Part shown: in pieces, positions 17,401-25,042 of the stretch | Numbering within the stretch: position 1 is the first letter of the stretch | Layout: each line of letters starts with the position of its first letter | NCBI RefSeq assembly: GCF_000230975.2 | Contig: NC_021172.1 | Location: forward strand, 2,108,001-2,172,000 | Length of the DNA: 64,000 nt | Source: Hyphomicrobium denitrificans 1NES1 | GTDB lineage: Bacteria; Pseudomonadota; Alphaproteobacteria; Rhizobiales; Hyphomicrobiaceae | Direction of reading: 5' to 3' | The notes under the pieces: generated by a model | Seen by the model: only the letters and a program-made list of their open reading frames with translations | What the model was told of the DNA's origin: nothing | Databases searched by the model: none | Made by a program: the position numbers and the translations under genes

Positions 17401-19737
17401 CCGGGTAAACGTCCGCCGCCGACGGCGCCGGTTCCAGCTCCAGCGCCCGAGGAAGCTGCTCCGAAGGAGTTCGCTAAGCCAGCGGAGAATGCCGGACGGC
17501 TCGATGCGATCCGAAAGCAGACTGATGACCGGAAAGCCGCCGACAGCGCCTATCGCGACGCGATCGTGCGCAGCGAAACCGAACCGAATGCGCAAAACCA
17601 GGCGGCGCTGAAAAAGGCTAAGGCCGATTATGATCGCGCACGCTCGCTCGAGGTCGAGGCGTGGCGTCGTGCGGGTGGCAAGGGTTCCCCGCCGGAAGAC
17701 ACGGGACAGCCGGCTCAAAGTCCCTCTGGCGCGGGAGGGATAACGACCCAGTCAATCGATACGCCTGCTACCGTTACGACGGGTAGAAGAGAGCGCCGTG
17801 AAGCGCTCCGACTTCTCGCCGCCAACACTGGCGGCGGCGGGACAAACGGCTCACAAAAAACGCAAGAGCAGAAGACCGAGGAGGGTCGCCAGAAGATCAA
17901 GCAGTGGGCACGCAACTGCGTCTCCCAGGCGTTGCTCGAATCGATCGCCGGACTGAGTACGTCCTGGATCCAGAGCCGCTTTATCGAAGGCGCAAAAATC
18001 CCAACATGGAACGACCGCGCCAAGAGCAGTGGAACCCACGCGCCCTCGCATCTGCCCCCAGGACCGCATAATACGCAGGCGTCGAACACGCAGCCTAATA
18101 CCCAGCCGCACGGTGAGGACCACGGACCCACGCCGTCGAAAAAGCCGCCGCCCTCGAACCACGACGGTCCGTCCTCGCACAATCCGAATACGCCGCCCAC
18201 GAAACCGCCGACGAACCCGTCCAACTCCGAAACGCCGCATTCGACGAACGGACCGGACCATGCCGGAGATGCACCACGGCCGAACGCGCCGCCGAAGAAA
18301 ACGCAGCCTGGAAATTCGGAGGACGCACACGCCGACGGGCCGAACGCGCCGAAACCGGCTGGTGGCAAAGATTTAGGGACTGCCGACACAGCCATGCAGC
18401 CGTCTAAGACGCAGCCGATGGAGGGCGCTCCGAAGCCACCGCAGCAAACCCCGCCGCAGCCTTATTCGGACGAGCTTCAAGCCGCGGCGAAGCGCGAGTT
18501 CGACGCCTTCAAGGAGCTTCAGAAAGATCCGAAGTCGCCCGAAAAACAACAGGCCTTCCAGGAGGCGCAGCGCGCCGCCGACGAGCACCGCATCGAGGCG
18601 ACGCGCGCCGAGCGCAATGCCCGCGTCGAAGCCGAAAAGCGCTACGGCGAAGCGGAAGCAGAGTTCGATGCCGCGAAAGCCGCCCGCGATAAGACGCCCG
18701 AAACAGACGCGGCGGCCCGCGCCGCGGCTGAAAAGCGCTATCAGGAGGCCTATAACAAACTCGACAAGGCGAACGACGACTACAATCAGGCTCACATGAA
18801 GGAGGTCGATGCCTGGAGCAAGGCGGGCGGGATGCGAGCACCTCCGAAAGACGTTCCAGTGAACTCGGCAGCGAACGCCGCGCCCGCGGAGCCGCCGATG
18901 GCCTCGCCGAAAGCCGGAACGCTCGACAGGGTCCAGGAGAAGCCCGTATCGCCCGCGCCAAAGTCGGACTTGGGGACGGCGGACACAGCAATGCAGCAGT
19001 CGAAGACCCAGCCGATGGACGGAGCGTCGAAGCCGCCGCAACCAGGCAGGGATCTCGGCACGGCCGGCACGGCGATGCAGCCGTCGAAAACGCAGCCAAT
19101 GGAAGGCGCCCCGAAGCCGCCCCCGCAGGCGGGCAAGACGCAGCCGATGGACGCCGCTCCAAAAGGACAGCAGCAAAACGACGTCAGAAAATTCTCCGAC
19201 GAGCACAATGCCGCGATGAATCGCGAAATCGAGGCGATGAAGGCCGCACAACGCGATCCGAAGTCACCGGAAAAGCAGCAAGCCTATCAGGATGCAAAGC
19301 GTGCAGCGGAGCCCTACAAGATCGAAGCGACGCGTAGCGAGCGTAACGCACGTGTCGAGGCGCAGAAGCAGTACGACGATGCTGTAACGAACTTCAACGC
19401 AGCGAAAGCCGCGCGCGACAAGGTCCCGGAGAGCGATACCGCAGCCCGCGCGCAGGCTGAAAAGAAATACCAGGACGCGTACGATCGTGTTGCCAAGGCC
19501 GACAGCGCTTACAACGAGGCGCACATGAAGGAGATCGATGCCTGGGCGAAGGCAGGAGGCACCGGCGGCATGCCGCCAAAGGATGTTCCGGGCGCTCCGG
19601 CTAACGCGAACGCCGCCGCGCGGCCCGGTGAGGAGACGAGCGGTGCTTCTGCCAACGGCGGAGGCCCCGGCGGCGCCAACGCCACGCTGGCGATGGGCCT
19701 GAGCAATCTCGCAAGCACCATTCAAAAGGGACCGTGA
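14437..19737 (+). CDS. Giant exported transglutaminase-like protein with repetitive C-terminal tail
   Basis: 1766 residues. Signal peptide 1-31. Residues ~75-140 and ~317-340 together resemble a transglutaminase core: FVRDNVTWVPYRGSLRGP, NANSLDMSLLLADLVARSG, and later DHWWVQVETKGTWIDYDP giving His319 and Asp332/334. The nucleophile position holds Ser114 rather than Cys, and ~175 residues of Pro-rich and helical sequence are inserted between the halves. A folded region continues to ~840 (VGWWRVDLATGTTLGMGN at ~778-795). Residues ~840-1766 are Pro/Thr/Asn-rich with three helical modules and a recurring TQPM linker. It follows the VWA giant by 63 nt on the same strand. Catalysis is doubtful without Cys; a structural or binding role is likely. 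Confidence 0.84.
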   Translation: MPSIRSRLRKALTLVLAAQFAQAWPLATIAATSVSNDVTRATTYSAQIERSLNAIEDGRRQTPRDRWDPQYVVDTYGIDPAALFAFVRDNVTWVPYRGSLRGPVGVLMDRNANSLDMSLLLADLVARSGRQVRLAHGTLSNDTIETLWRRFEQNAAETRARPRDVEAGLGQAVEPPAQEAVSAPVAATLPPSNKAASAPPPAPIPVPPPSKKPAPMPAADSGGSAFSPMGGAGSMFEQLTKPDAPPATNAEAAELYELDKAAAEQKLAVAASSRATDANELDRRTVEQGDRLLAMLKSEASEARKSKESERAKAALQDHWWVQVETKGTWIDYDPLNPDGSPNKSMTAAQETLSPNSLPQDQKHHVRLRVIAERLRDGKLSENSIFEHDFDPSQVIGKRIALRHLPLLWPSDWDAITPDDVQEKLFAALLTQKEWMPSLTVDGEGFQQASVLDTGALNPNPQPRSNPFLSLAFPAAGKVGRVADLFDQMLAEQASPEDLEKEKEPGEKARTEGELTAEWLEYTIDVPGEQPKTVRREIFDILGPALRQSGELANFRLDEKKRLARAGGEMTETDLVILPCWPAATYLADKTAELALANKSVLKELSRDPFGKSPPNSIEMFSKMTGMAAPAYLYSALRSEVRATIGSVFIDRPQIVAQHGVLTRVGPGELTAKAALDVIENGVGADPFGDDAFKLRMLQGVADTNAEAIALSGNGENVGEAFKLAGAASTWTIFRREDRDKLKALGLPPDLTARLLSDLDAGHAVVAPPPNAPEKERVGWWRVDLATGTTLGMGNRGWGQDLVEYAFQLTIQVMMAQIACMAYTAAGEARDWGLKKLGIDGEDEQPPSKNSDDDGHETKPTRRNPETTPNDRETRTQPNDTQPPTNNNQPPRNNTPPPAPKNTPPPPTADSNSDTGGGPQTTSNPRPALPSEPNDSLNTEPRKDPFETEFKELPGVGLPQKQEAGPKNPQKPDVTHVEVPAAQPSAPPPGKRPPPTAPVPAPAPEEAAPKEFAKPAENAGRLDAIRKQTDDRKAADSAYRDAIVRSETEPNAQNQAALKKAKADYDRARSLEVEAWRRAGGKGSPPEDTGQPAQSPSGAGGITTQSIDTPATVTTGRRERREALRLLAANTGGGGTNGSQKTQEQKTEEGRQKIKQWARNCVSQALLESIAGLSTSWIQSRFIEGAKIPTWNDRAKSSGTHAPSHLPPGPHNTQASNTQPNTQPHGEDHGPTPSKKPPPSNHDGPSSHNPNTPPTKPPTNPSNSETPHSTNGPDHAGDAPRPNAPPKKTQPGNSEDAHADGPNAPKPAGGKDLGTADTAMQPSKTQPMEGAPKPPQQTPPQPYSDELQAAAKREFDAFKELQKDPKSPEKQQAFQEAQRAADEHRIEATRAERNARVEAEKRYGEAEAEFDAAKAARDKTPETDAAARAAAEKRYQEAYNKLDKANDDYNQAHMKEVDAWSKAGGMRAPPKDVPVNSAANAAPAEPPMASPKAGTLDRVQEKPVSPAPKSDLGTADTAMQQSKTQPMDGASKPPQPGRDLGTAGTAMQPSKTQPMEGAPKPPPQAGKTQPMDAAPKGQQQNDVRKFSDEHNAAMNREIEAMKAAQRDPKSPEKQQAYQDAKRAAEPYKIEATRSERNARVEAQKQYDDAVTNFNAAKAARDKVPESDTAARAQAEKKYQDAYDRVAKADSAYNEAHMKEIDAWAKAGGTGGMPPKDVPGAPANANAAARPGEETSGASANGGGPGGANATLAMGLSNLASTIQKGP
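17496..19590 (+). repeat. Coding repeats in the tail of the transglutaminase-like protein
   Basis: A ~130-residue helical module (SDE..., KDPKSPEKQQA, EATRAERNARVEA, HMKEVDAWSKAGG, PPKDVP) occurs at about 18463-18855 and again at 19190-19590, with a shorter, diverged copy at about 17496-17700. Between them a ~24-residue linker beginning DLGTADTAMQPSKTQPMEG is present at about 18373, 18967 and 19051, plus a fragment near 19132. Confidence 0.82.
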
Positions 19738-19774
19738 CTGCGACGACTAGAAACTTTTGCCCCTGGTTCAGCCG

Positions 19775-19942
19775 ATGCTGGTGCGCGTATTTTTCTGGAG
19801 CGTCTATCTGATCGTCTTGATAGGCGTGCTCAACGCCGTTTCATGGGTCGATCCGCCGGATCGCTGGAAAATGCTCGCGTTCTTCGGATCCATCCTTATT
19901 TTTGTCGCCTGGGCAGCTTTGCGCGGGAAAAACCGTGGGTAG
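19775..19942 (+). CDS. Small two-helix membrane protein (55 aa)
   Basis: ATG at 19775, 37 nt after the giant gene's stop; a TTG at 19757 is an alternative. Two hydrophobic segments (VFFWSVYLIVLIGVLNAVSWV and MLAFFGSILIFVAWAAL) are joined by a short PPDRWK loop, and the C-terminus is basic (RGKNRG), predicting both termini in the cytoplasm. No clear ribosome site is seen, so translation could depend on the upstream gene. No family recognised. Confidence 0.5.
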   Translation: MLVRVFFWSVYLIVLIGVLNAVSWVDPPDRWKMLAFFGSILIFVAWAALRGKNRG

Positions 19943-20012
19943 GCCAGGCATCTGCGGATAGTCCGGGTGCAGAGCGCGAGGCACTCGCGCCTGCCACCGT
20001 AGCCGGGACGGT

Positions 20013-20417
20013 TCAACACTTGGGACGGCGCCACGACTGCTGGTGCCCATCCGGACAGGTGATATTGCCCTTGTGGTCGCAGAGCGCCCGGCAGTTCCCG
20101 TAAACGCGCCGCGCTTCGGCAACGGGATTTACCGCTTTGAGAAGCGGGGCACACTGCTTATGACAGGGAGCGACCTTGTCAACTGTGGTCGTGCTACCCA
20201 AGGGTTCGCAGCAATAGCGTTGCGACCCGGTCGTGCACGACCGCCGCTGTCCGGTGTAGTCCCAACCCTTCGGACACTGACCATCGCAGAACGGTTTCGT
20301 ACCGAACCACCTGCAGTCTCGCGCCGCGGCTCCGTGCATGGGGAATAGGGTCAGGCAGGCGCCAAGAACCGAAAGTGCAAGCGTCGCAAATGCCGGCGAC
20401 AAACTTCGGCCACTCAT
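20013..20417 (-). CDS. Secreted Cys-rich protein (134 aa)
   Basis: Start chosen at ATG 20417, which begins the signal peptide MSGRSLSPAFATLALSVLGA and cleaves near GAAA. The mature chain has a Cys-rich motif CRWFGTKPFCDGQCPKGWDY followed by GSQRYCCEPLG, then CHKQCAP and CRALCDHKGNITC. The DGxCPxGWxYTG pattern recurs in small secreted Rhizobiales proteins. At least ten Cys suggest a disulfide-stabilised periplasmic or extracellular fold. The upstream 30 codons in the same frame lack coding character. Function unknown. Confidence 0.8.
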   Translation of the reverse strand: MSGRSLSPAFATLALSVLGACLTLFPMHGAAARDCRWFGTKPFCDGQCPKGWDYTGQRRSCTTGSQRYCCEPLGSTTTVDKVAPCHKQCAPLLKAVNPVAEARRVYGNCRALCDHKGNITCPDGHQQSWRRPKC

Positions 20418-20573
20418 CGCTCGCGTTCCATTCAAAAGCCTACCTGGCTGCGTCCGGAAATGAGGAGCCGCTTTCGCGATTTTATATTCGCGACACGCTG
20501 TGATCATACGAGCCGCCCGCGTCTTGTCAACGAGCGCTGTGACTGCCGCTATCGGTTCGACGGCGCTTGATGG

Positions 20574-21626
20574 TTAAGGCGGCGCCACGCGACTCTGTTG
20601 GTGCTGCGGCGCCTCGGACGGCGGCGGCAACGGACCGGGATCGATGCCGCCGGCAAATGCGATCAGGGCCTGGATGCGCGCGTCGACCGATGGGTGCGTC
20701 GCGAAAAGATCGGCGAAGCCTGAACGGGGGTTGTCGACGCACAGCTCCATGACCGCCGAGGTCGCGCCCGGAAGTTCGCCGCGGTTTTCAATCTTGCGCA
20801 GCGCGGTAATCATAGCGTCGGGGTTTTTCGTCAATTCGACCGAGCCCGCGTCGGCGAGGTATTCGCGGCTCCGCGACAGGGCATAGCGGATGACGATCGA
20901 GAGCCCCCAGGCGAGCGCGATTATGAGGACGCCAAACACGATGGCGATGGCGGCGCCGCCACTGCCTTTGCCGCTGCCATCAGACGTCGACCGTTGCGAC
21001 CGGCTCGAGCGGCCGCCCTGATCCCACAAGAATCGACCACGAAAGAACATCTCAGCGAAGAAACTGATGGCGCCGGCGATAACGACCGCGACGATCATCA
21101 TTCTCACGTCTCCGTTGCGGATGTGGGTGAGTTCGTGAGCGAGCACAGCCTCCAGTTCAGCGTCGTCGAGGCTCTCTAGCAGCCCCGTCGTTACGGTAAT
21201 AGCGTATTGACGCTCATTGAGACCGGTCGCGAACGCGTTAAGAGCGGAGGAGGTCATGACTTTCAGGCTCGGCATCGGCACGCCGCGAGAGATGCAAAGG
21301 TTTTCGAGGAGATTGTAGAGGCGAGGGTTCTCTGCACGCGCCACCGGGTGGCCACCCGTTAGGGCGTCGATCATGCGCTGGTGATATTTGTACGCGAGCG
21401 CGATCCACACCAGCGCCAGAACCGTCGCCATGGGGATGGCGTTCAGCGTGCGCTCCCAGGCGCGCGCAATTAGCCAGGAAGCCGAGGCGTCGTCGAAGGC
21501 CGCTTCTGCCAGCAACGCACCGGCAAAGACGAGCAGATAGACGAGGAAGAACAGCGCGCCGATCAGAAAAATCGACCGCCGCCGGTTCGCTTGGATGTGC
21601 GTGTATAGCCCGAAGGCTTGCTGCAC
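20574..21626 (-). CDS. M48-family membrane metalloprotease (HtpX-like)
   Basis: 350 residues with N-terminal ANRRRS and two membrane segments (~residues 18-42 and 62-80), the zinc-binding HELTH at 164-168 and two further hydrophobic spans. The downstream SREYLADAGSVELT supplies the third zinc ligand (Glu). This is the architecture of HtpX-type peptidases that degrade misfolded inner-membrane proteins with the active site on the cytoplasmic face. The start codon is GTG at 21626. A ~20-residue Ser/Gly-rich loop (~220-242) is inserted in the middle. The lemA gene is 69 nt upstream on the same strand, a conserved pairing. Convergent with no plus-strand gene nearby. Confidence 0.92.
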   Translation of the reverse strand: MQQAFGLYTHIQANRRRSIFLIGALFFLVYLLVFAGALLAEAAFDDASASWLIARAWERTLNAIPMATVLALVWIALAYKYHQRMIDALTGGHPVARAENPRLYNLLENLCISRGVPMPSLKVMTSSALNAFATGLNERQYAITVTTGLLESLDDAELEAVLAHELTHIRNGDVRMMIVAVVIAGAISFFAEMFFRGRFLWDQGGRSSRSQRSTSDGSGKGSGGAAIAIVFGVLIIALAWGLSIVIRYALSRSREYLADAGSVELTKNPDAMITALRKIENRGELPGATSAVMELCVDNPRSGFADLFATHPSVDARIQALIAFAGGIDPGPLPPPSEAPQHQQSRVAPP

Positions 21627-21695
21627 CGCTCGTACCTATCGTGACGCTGAGCGGCCGCCGCTCGAGACCATCGGGCAGCCAACCGTTGCCCGCTC

Positions 21696-22256
21696 CTAGA
21701 ATTTTACCGTGGGAAACCGCTCCATGTCCGCCCGGTTGTCTCCCGCGCTGAAGAACGGCAGCGAATGGAAGCCCAAGGCGGAGGCGAACAAGAGCGCAGG
21801 AAAGCGCTGCACAGCCGAGTTGAACTCCTGCGTGGCGCTGTTGAAAAAGCGGCGCGCGGACGCGAGCTTGTTTTCGACATCACCAAGCTCGCCCTGGAGT
21901 TGTTGAAACGAGGCGTTGGCCTTAAGATCGGGATACGCTTCACCGAGCGCAAACAATCTACCAAGCGCGCTGGTCAGACCGTTCTCGGCGGTAACCTTCT
22001 GTTCGACGCTCGGCGCGGCCACAGCCGCCTGCCTGGCTTTGATTACCGCGTCGAGCGTCTCGCGCTCGTGTGCTGCCGATCCTTTGACCGCTTCAACGAG
22101 CGCCGGAATGAGATCGTGGCGTTGTTTCAGTTGGACGTCCACATCAGCGAACGACTGGTTCGCACGCTGACGAAGTGTGACCAGTCCGTTGTAGATCGCG
22201 ACTGTCCACAACGCGAGCGCCGCGAGAAGTCCAATGATTATCCAGCCTGACGTCAT
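21696..22256 (-). CDS. lemA: LemA family protein
   Basis: 186 residues. ATG at 22256 with GAGG upstream begins MTSGWIIIGLLAALALWTVA, a single N-terminal membrane helix. The rest is the helical LemA bundle: YNGLVTLRQRANQSFADVDVQLKQR, DLIPALVEAVKGSA, ALGEAYPDLKANASFQQLQ and RRFFNSATQEFNSAVQRFP. LemA proteins are membrane-anchored, function poorly known, and are commonly encoded next to M48 proteases, as here. The frame upstream of 22256 (to 22349) is rejected because it precedes the membrane helix and has no ribosome site. Confidence 0.92.
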   Translation of the reverse strand: MTSGWIIIGLLAALALWTVAIYNGLVTLRQRANQSFADVDVQLKQRHDLIPALVEAVKGSAAHERETLDAVIKARQAAVAAPSVEQKVTAENGLTSALGRLFALGEAYPDLKANASFQQLQGELGDVENKLASARRFFNSATQEFNSAVQRFPALLFASALGFHSLPFFSAGDNRADMERFPTVKF

Positions 22257-22559
22257 CGTGACCTCGCCCCGTGACCTTGCCCTACGCCTCGCAGTGAAGC
22301 GATCTAAGCCGACTGAGTTGAAACTAACGCGACGTCCGTGTGGCGGCAACGGCTTTCACAGTATCCCGCGCTCGTTCAGGTATGGGTCATCGAGACTAGC
22401 TGCCCTCGCCAGGGTGAGAAGAACCAGCGACGGAAGCTTGAAACGTCGTTGGTGGCGGCTTCGATGTGATCCGAGCCGACGCCGACGACAAGTCCGGCGG
22501 CAAAACCGCGAAAGTGATTGGCGTGAAATCGAGCGCCAAAAGCGCGTCGACTATCGTGC
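22257..22559. other. Intergenic stretch upstream of lemA
   Basis: About 300 nt between lemA and the SRAP remnant. A plus-strand frame at 22234-22644 is Arg-rich and non-coding in character. It may include eroded 5' parts of the SRAP gene (for example a stretch reading SDGSLKRRWW), but this cannot be supported by eye. Confidence 0.35.
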
Positions 22560-22814
22560 GCCGAGTCGAGGCGCGTTATATCTTGTGTTTGTTCTGAATC
22601 CGCACGCTCGCGGATCAATCACGAGCGAATGCCCGTGCTCTTAAGTGAGGAAGCCCAGTTCGAGATGTGGCTATCAGGAACGCCTGCAGAAGCCTTTGCG
22701 CTCGCTCGAAGTTTCGACCCAGCGCAAATAAAGATCGTGCAAAGCGGGAAAGACAAAGAAGACCTTTTGGGTCGAACAAACGCCGCGATTGACAACGGCC
22801 TCATGCCGCAGTGA
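22560..22814 (+). pseudogene. Remnant of SRAP-domain (YedK/HMCES) gene, C-terminal part only
   Basis: The frame around ATG 22629 reads NHERMPVLLSEEAQFEMWL, then TPAEAFALARSF and IVQSGKDKEDLL. This matches the C-terminal end of SOS-response-associated SRAP proteins, where an H-x-RMP motif and a W followed by a late Lys/Asp stretch are characteristic. The catalytic N-terminus (Met-Cys-Gly, Cys2) is absent and the upstream DNA is not open in the right frame, so the gene is broken. SRAP proteins crosslink to abasic sites in single-stranded DNA. It sits at the start of an accessory-looking stretch. Confidence 0.65.
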
Positions 22815-22905
22815 AATGCTGATCAAGGGGTCCCGCGACGTCCCCGTGAGGCGACAGCCCAAAGTTCGCGTCCGATCAACCTTCTGATGAAGGAAAGGAC
22901 GCGCT

Positions 22906-23727
22906 ATGCCGTCACCCACTGAAATCACCGCTTCCCAACTTGCTCGCCTTATCGGCCTGCCCAACAGTCCGCTGCTCATCGATGTGCGGCCGGACGATGC
23001 TCTCGTCCGCGATCCGCACCTCATTCCGGGTTCCATTCCGCGACCTCACGTTGAGCCCGAGAGTCTGATCACTACCATCGGCAAACGACCAGCCGTTGTC
23101 GTCTGCGAGAACGGCTGCGCCTTGAGCCAAGGCATCGCAGCATGGCTGCGCCATTCCGGTGTAGTGGCTGAAACGCTCGAGGGCGGTGTCGTTGCGTGGC
23201 AGAAGGCCGGCCAGCCACTCATCACCACCAAGAATTTGCCGCCGCGCGACAACCATGGACGCACCGTGTGGGTAACGCGTGCGCGTCCCAAGGTTGATCG
23301 CATCGCGTGCCCCTGGCTCATCCGGCGCTTCATCGATCCCGAAGCGGTGTTTTTGTTCGTGGCAGCCAATGAAGTGCTGGGCACCGCCGAGCTCTTCTCC
23401 GCCACGCCGTTCGATATTCCCGATGTGTTTTGGAGTCATCGGGGCGAGAAATGTTCCTTCGACACGATGCTTGAGGAATTCGGCCTCTCGGTTCCGGCGT
23501 TGGATCGCGTCGCCACGATCGTGCGCGGCGCAGACACTGCAAGGCCGGATCTCGCGCCCGAGGCTGCCGGCCTTCTGGCTGCCTCGCTGGGGTTCTCGCG
23601 CATGTACCGCGATGACCTCGAACAGCTAACCGCCGCGATGGCGCTCTACGACGCGGTCTACCGCTGGGCGCGCGACGCCACCGACGAAACCCACACCTGG
23701 ATCGAGGCCACAGGAGCCAAGGCCTGA
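22906..23727 (+). CDS. chrB: Chromate resistance protein: rhodanese domain fused to ChrB C-terminal domain
   Basis: 273 residues. Residues ~10-105 are a rhodanese domain (LLIDVRPDD, active-site loop VVCENGCALSQGIAAWL, EGGVVAWQKAGQPL). From ~118 the ChrB C-terminal domain follows: TRARPKVDRIACPWLIRRFIDPEAVFLFV, FDIPDVFWSHRGEKCSFDTMLEEFGL and IVRGADTAR. ChrB-type proteins accompany chromate efflux. The stop and the next ATG overlap as TGATG at 23725-23729, so translation is coupled to chrA. Good ribosome site AAGGAAAGG upstream of 22906. First gene of a four-gene operon. Confidence 0.9.
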   Translation: MPSPTEITASQLARLIGLPNSPLLIDVRPDDALVRDPHLIPGSIPRPHVEPESLITTIGKRPAVVVCENGCALSQGIAAWLRHSGVVAETLEGGVVAWQKAGQPLITTKNLPPRDNHGRTVWVTRARPKVDRIACPWLIRRFIDPEAVFLFVAANEVLGTAELFSATPFDIPDVFWSHRGEKCSFDTMLEEFGLSVPALDRVATIVRGADTARPDLAPEAAGLLAASLGFSRMYRDDLEQLTAAMALYDAVYRWARDATDETHTWIEATGAKA

Positions 23728-25031
23728 TGGACAAGCTGGTCTCTGAACTCCCCAAAGTAGCATCCTCCCATGATGTGAGCTTCGGGGAGGCCTTTTCGAC
23801 GTTCGCCCGCATCGGCGTTCTGTCGTTCGGCGGCCCTACGGCGCAAATCGCGCTCATGCACAAGATCATCGTCGAGGAGAAGAAGTGGCTGGATGAGCAG
23901 CACTACCTCAACGCCCTGAGCTTCTGCATGCTGCTGCCGGGACCTGAAGCCATGCAGCTCGCCACTTATGTTGGCTGGCGTTTCCACGGCCTCAAAGGTG
24001 GCCTCGCGGGCGGGCTGCTGTTCGTGCTCCCGGGCGCCGCCGTCGTTCTGGCGTTGTCCATAATTTACGCCTACTTCGGCAATGTGCCGCTCGTTGATGC
24101 GCTGTTCCTCGGCATCAAGGCGGCGGTGCTGGTCATCGTCGTCGAGGCGTTGCTGAGAATTTCCAGACGTGCGCTGAAGCTCCCCGAACACTGGCTGATC
24201 GCCGCTGCGTCCTTTGTCTCGATCTTTTTCCTGGCGGCGCCGTTCCCACTGATCGTCTTCGCTGCCGCTCTCCTTGGCTACATTCGCACACACGGGCAAG
24301 CGCAGTTGCATCCCATCCCCGTCGGCGCGTCGGAGACTGCCAAGACCATAGCCGTGTGGTTGGTGGTATGGTTTGCACCGCTGCTTGCAATCGTCGGTAT
24401 CTTCGGCTGCGATCACGTCCTGTCCCATCTCAGCGCCTTCTTTTCCAAGCTCGCCATGGTGACGTTCGGCGGCGCCTACGCGGTGCTGGCCTATATGGCG
24501 CAGGACGTGGTGACACGATACGGTTGGCTCGATACCGGTGCGATGATGGATGGGCTCGGCCTTGCCGAGACGACCCCTGGGCCACTGATCCTCGTCACAG
24601 AATTCGTCGGCTTCCTTTCCGCATTCCGGCATGGCGGCGAGCCTGTGCTGCTTCAGGGTCTGCTCGGCGCGTTCGTGGCGCTATGGGCGACCTTCGCTCC
24701 GTGCTTCCTTTGGATCTTCGCGGGAGCCCCCTACATCGCCTGGATCACGCATCAGCCCCGTTTGCGCGGCGCGCTGACCTGCATCACGGCGGCTGTCGTC
24801 GGCGTCATCCTCAACCTCGCGATCTGGTTCGCGCTTCATGTCTTTTTTCGCGACGTCGCTCTTCATCACGCGGGCCCGCTGCAGTTGTGGACGCCATCAC
24901 TCTCGTCCGTGGATTGGCGCGTGGTCGGCTTGTCGGCCTTGTCGGCATACCTGCTGCTTGGCCGCCAGTGGTCCATCGCCATGACACTGGCGCTTACGTC
25001 GGCGGGCGCATTGGCGCTGCACGCAATTTAG
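23727..25031 (+). CDS. chrA: Chromate transporter ChrA (two-domain)
   Basis: 434 residues and about ten membrane helices in two homologous halves, the long-chain CHR form. The N-half has RIGVLSFGGPTAQIALMH, LPGPEAMQLATYVGWR and KGGLAGGLLFVLPG; the C-half has KLAMVTFGGAYAVLAYMAQ, ETTPGPLILVTEFVGF. The FGG and PGP motifs at equivalent sites in both halves are diagnostic. It exports chromate across the inner membrane driven by ion gradient. Start overlaps the chrB stop by one base. Followed after 11 nt by the beta-propeller gene. Confidence 0.94.
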   Translation: MDKLVSELPKVASSHDVSFGEAFSTFARIGVLSFGGPTAQIALMHKIIVEEKKWLDEQHYLNALSFCMLLPGPEAMQLATYVGWRFHGLKGGLAGGLLFVLPGAAVVLALSIIYAYFGNVPLVDALFLGIKAAVLVIVVEALLRISRRALKLPEHWLIAAASFVSIFFLAAPFPLIVFAAALLGYIRTHGQAQLHPIPVGASETAKTIAVWLVVWFAPLLAIVGIFGCDHVLSHLSAFFSKLAMVTFGGAYAVLAYMAQDVVTRYGWLDTGAMMDGLGLAETTPGPLILVTEFVGFLSAFRHGGEPVLLQGLLGAFVALWATFAPCFLWIFAGAPYIAWITHQPRLRGALTCITAAVVGVILNLAIWFALHVFFRDVALHHAGPLQLWTPSLSSVDWRVVGLSALSAYLLLGRQWSIAMTLALTSAGALALHAI

Positions 25032-25042
25032 GAAACTGCCCT

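Noticed and set aside
22234..22644. 136-codon plus-strand ORF beside lemA
   Set aside because: Arg-rich, starts inside lemA antisense, and does not match the SRAP frame.
24356..25042. Upstream part of the long frame ending in the beta-propeller gene
   Set aside because: It overlaps chrA in another frame. The signal peptide starts at 25043.
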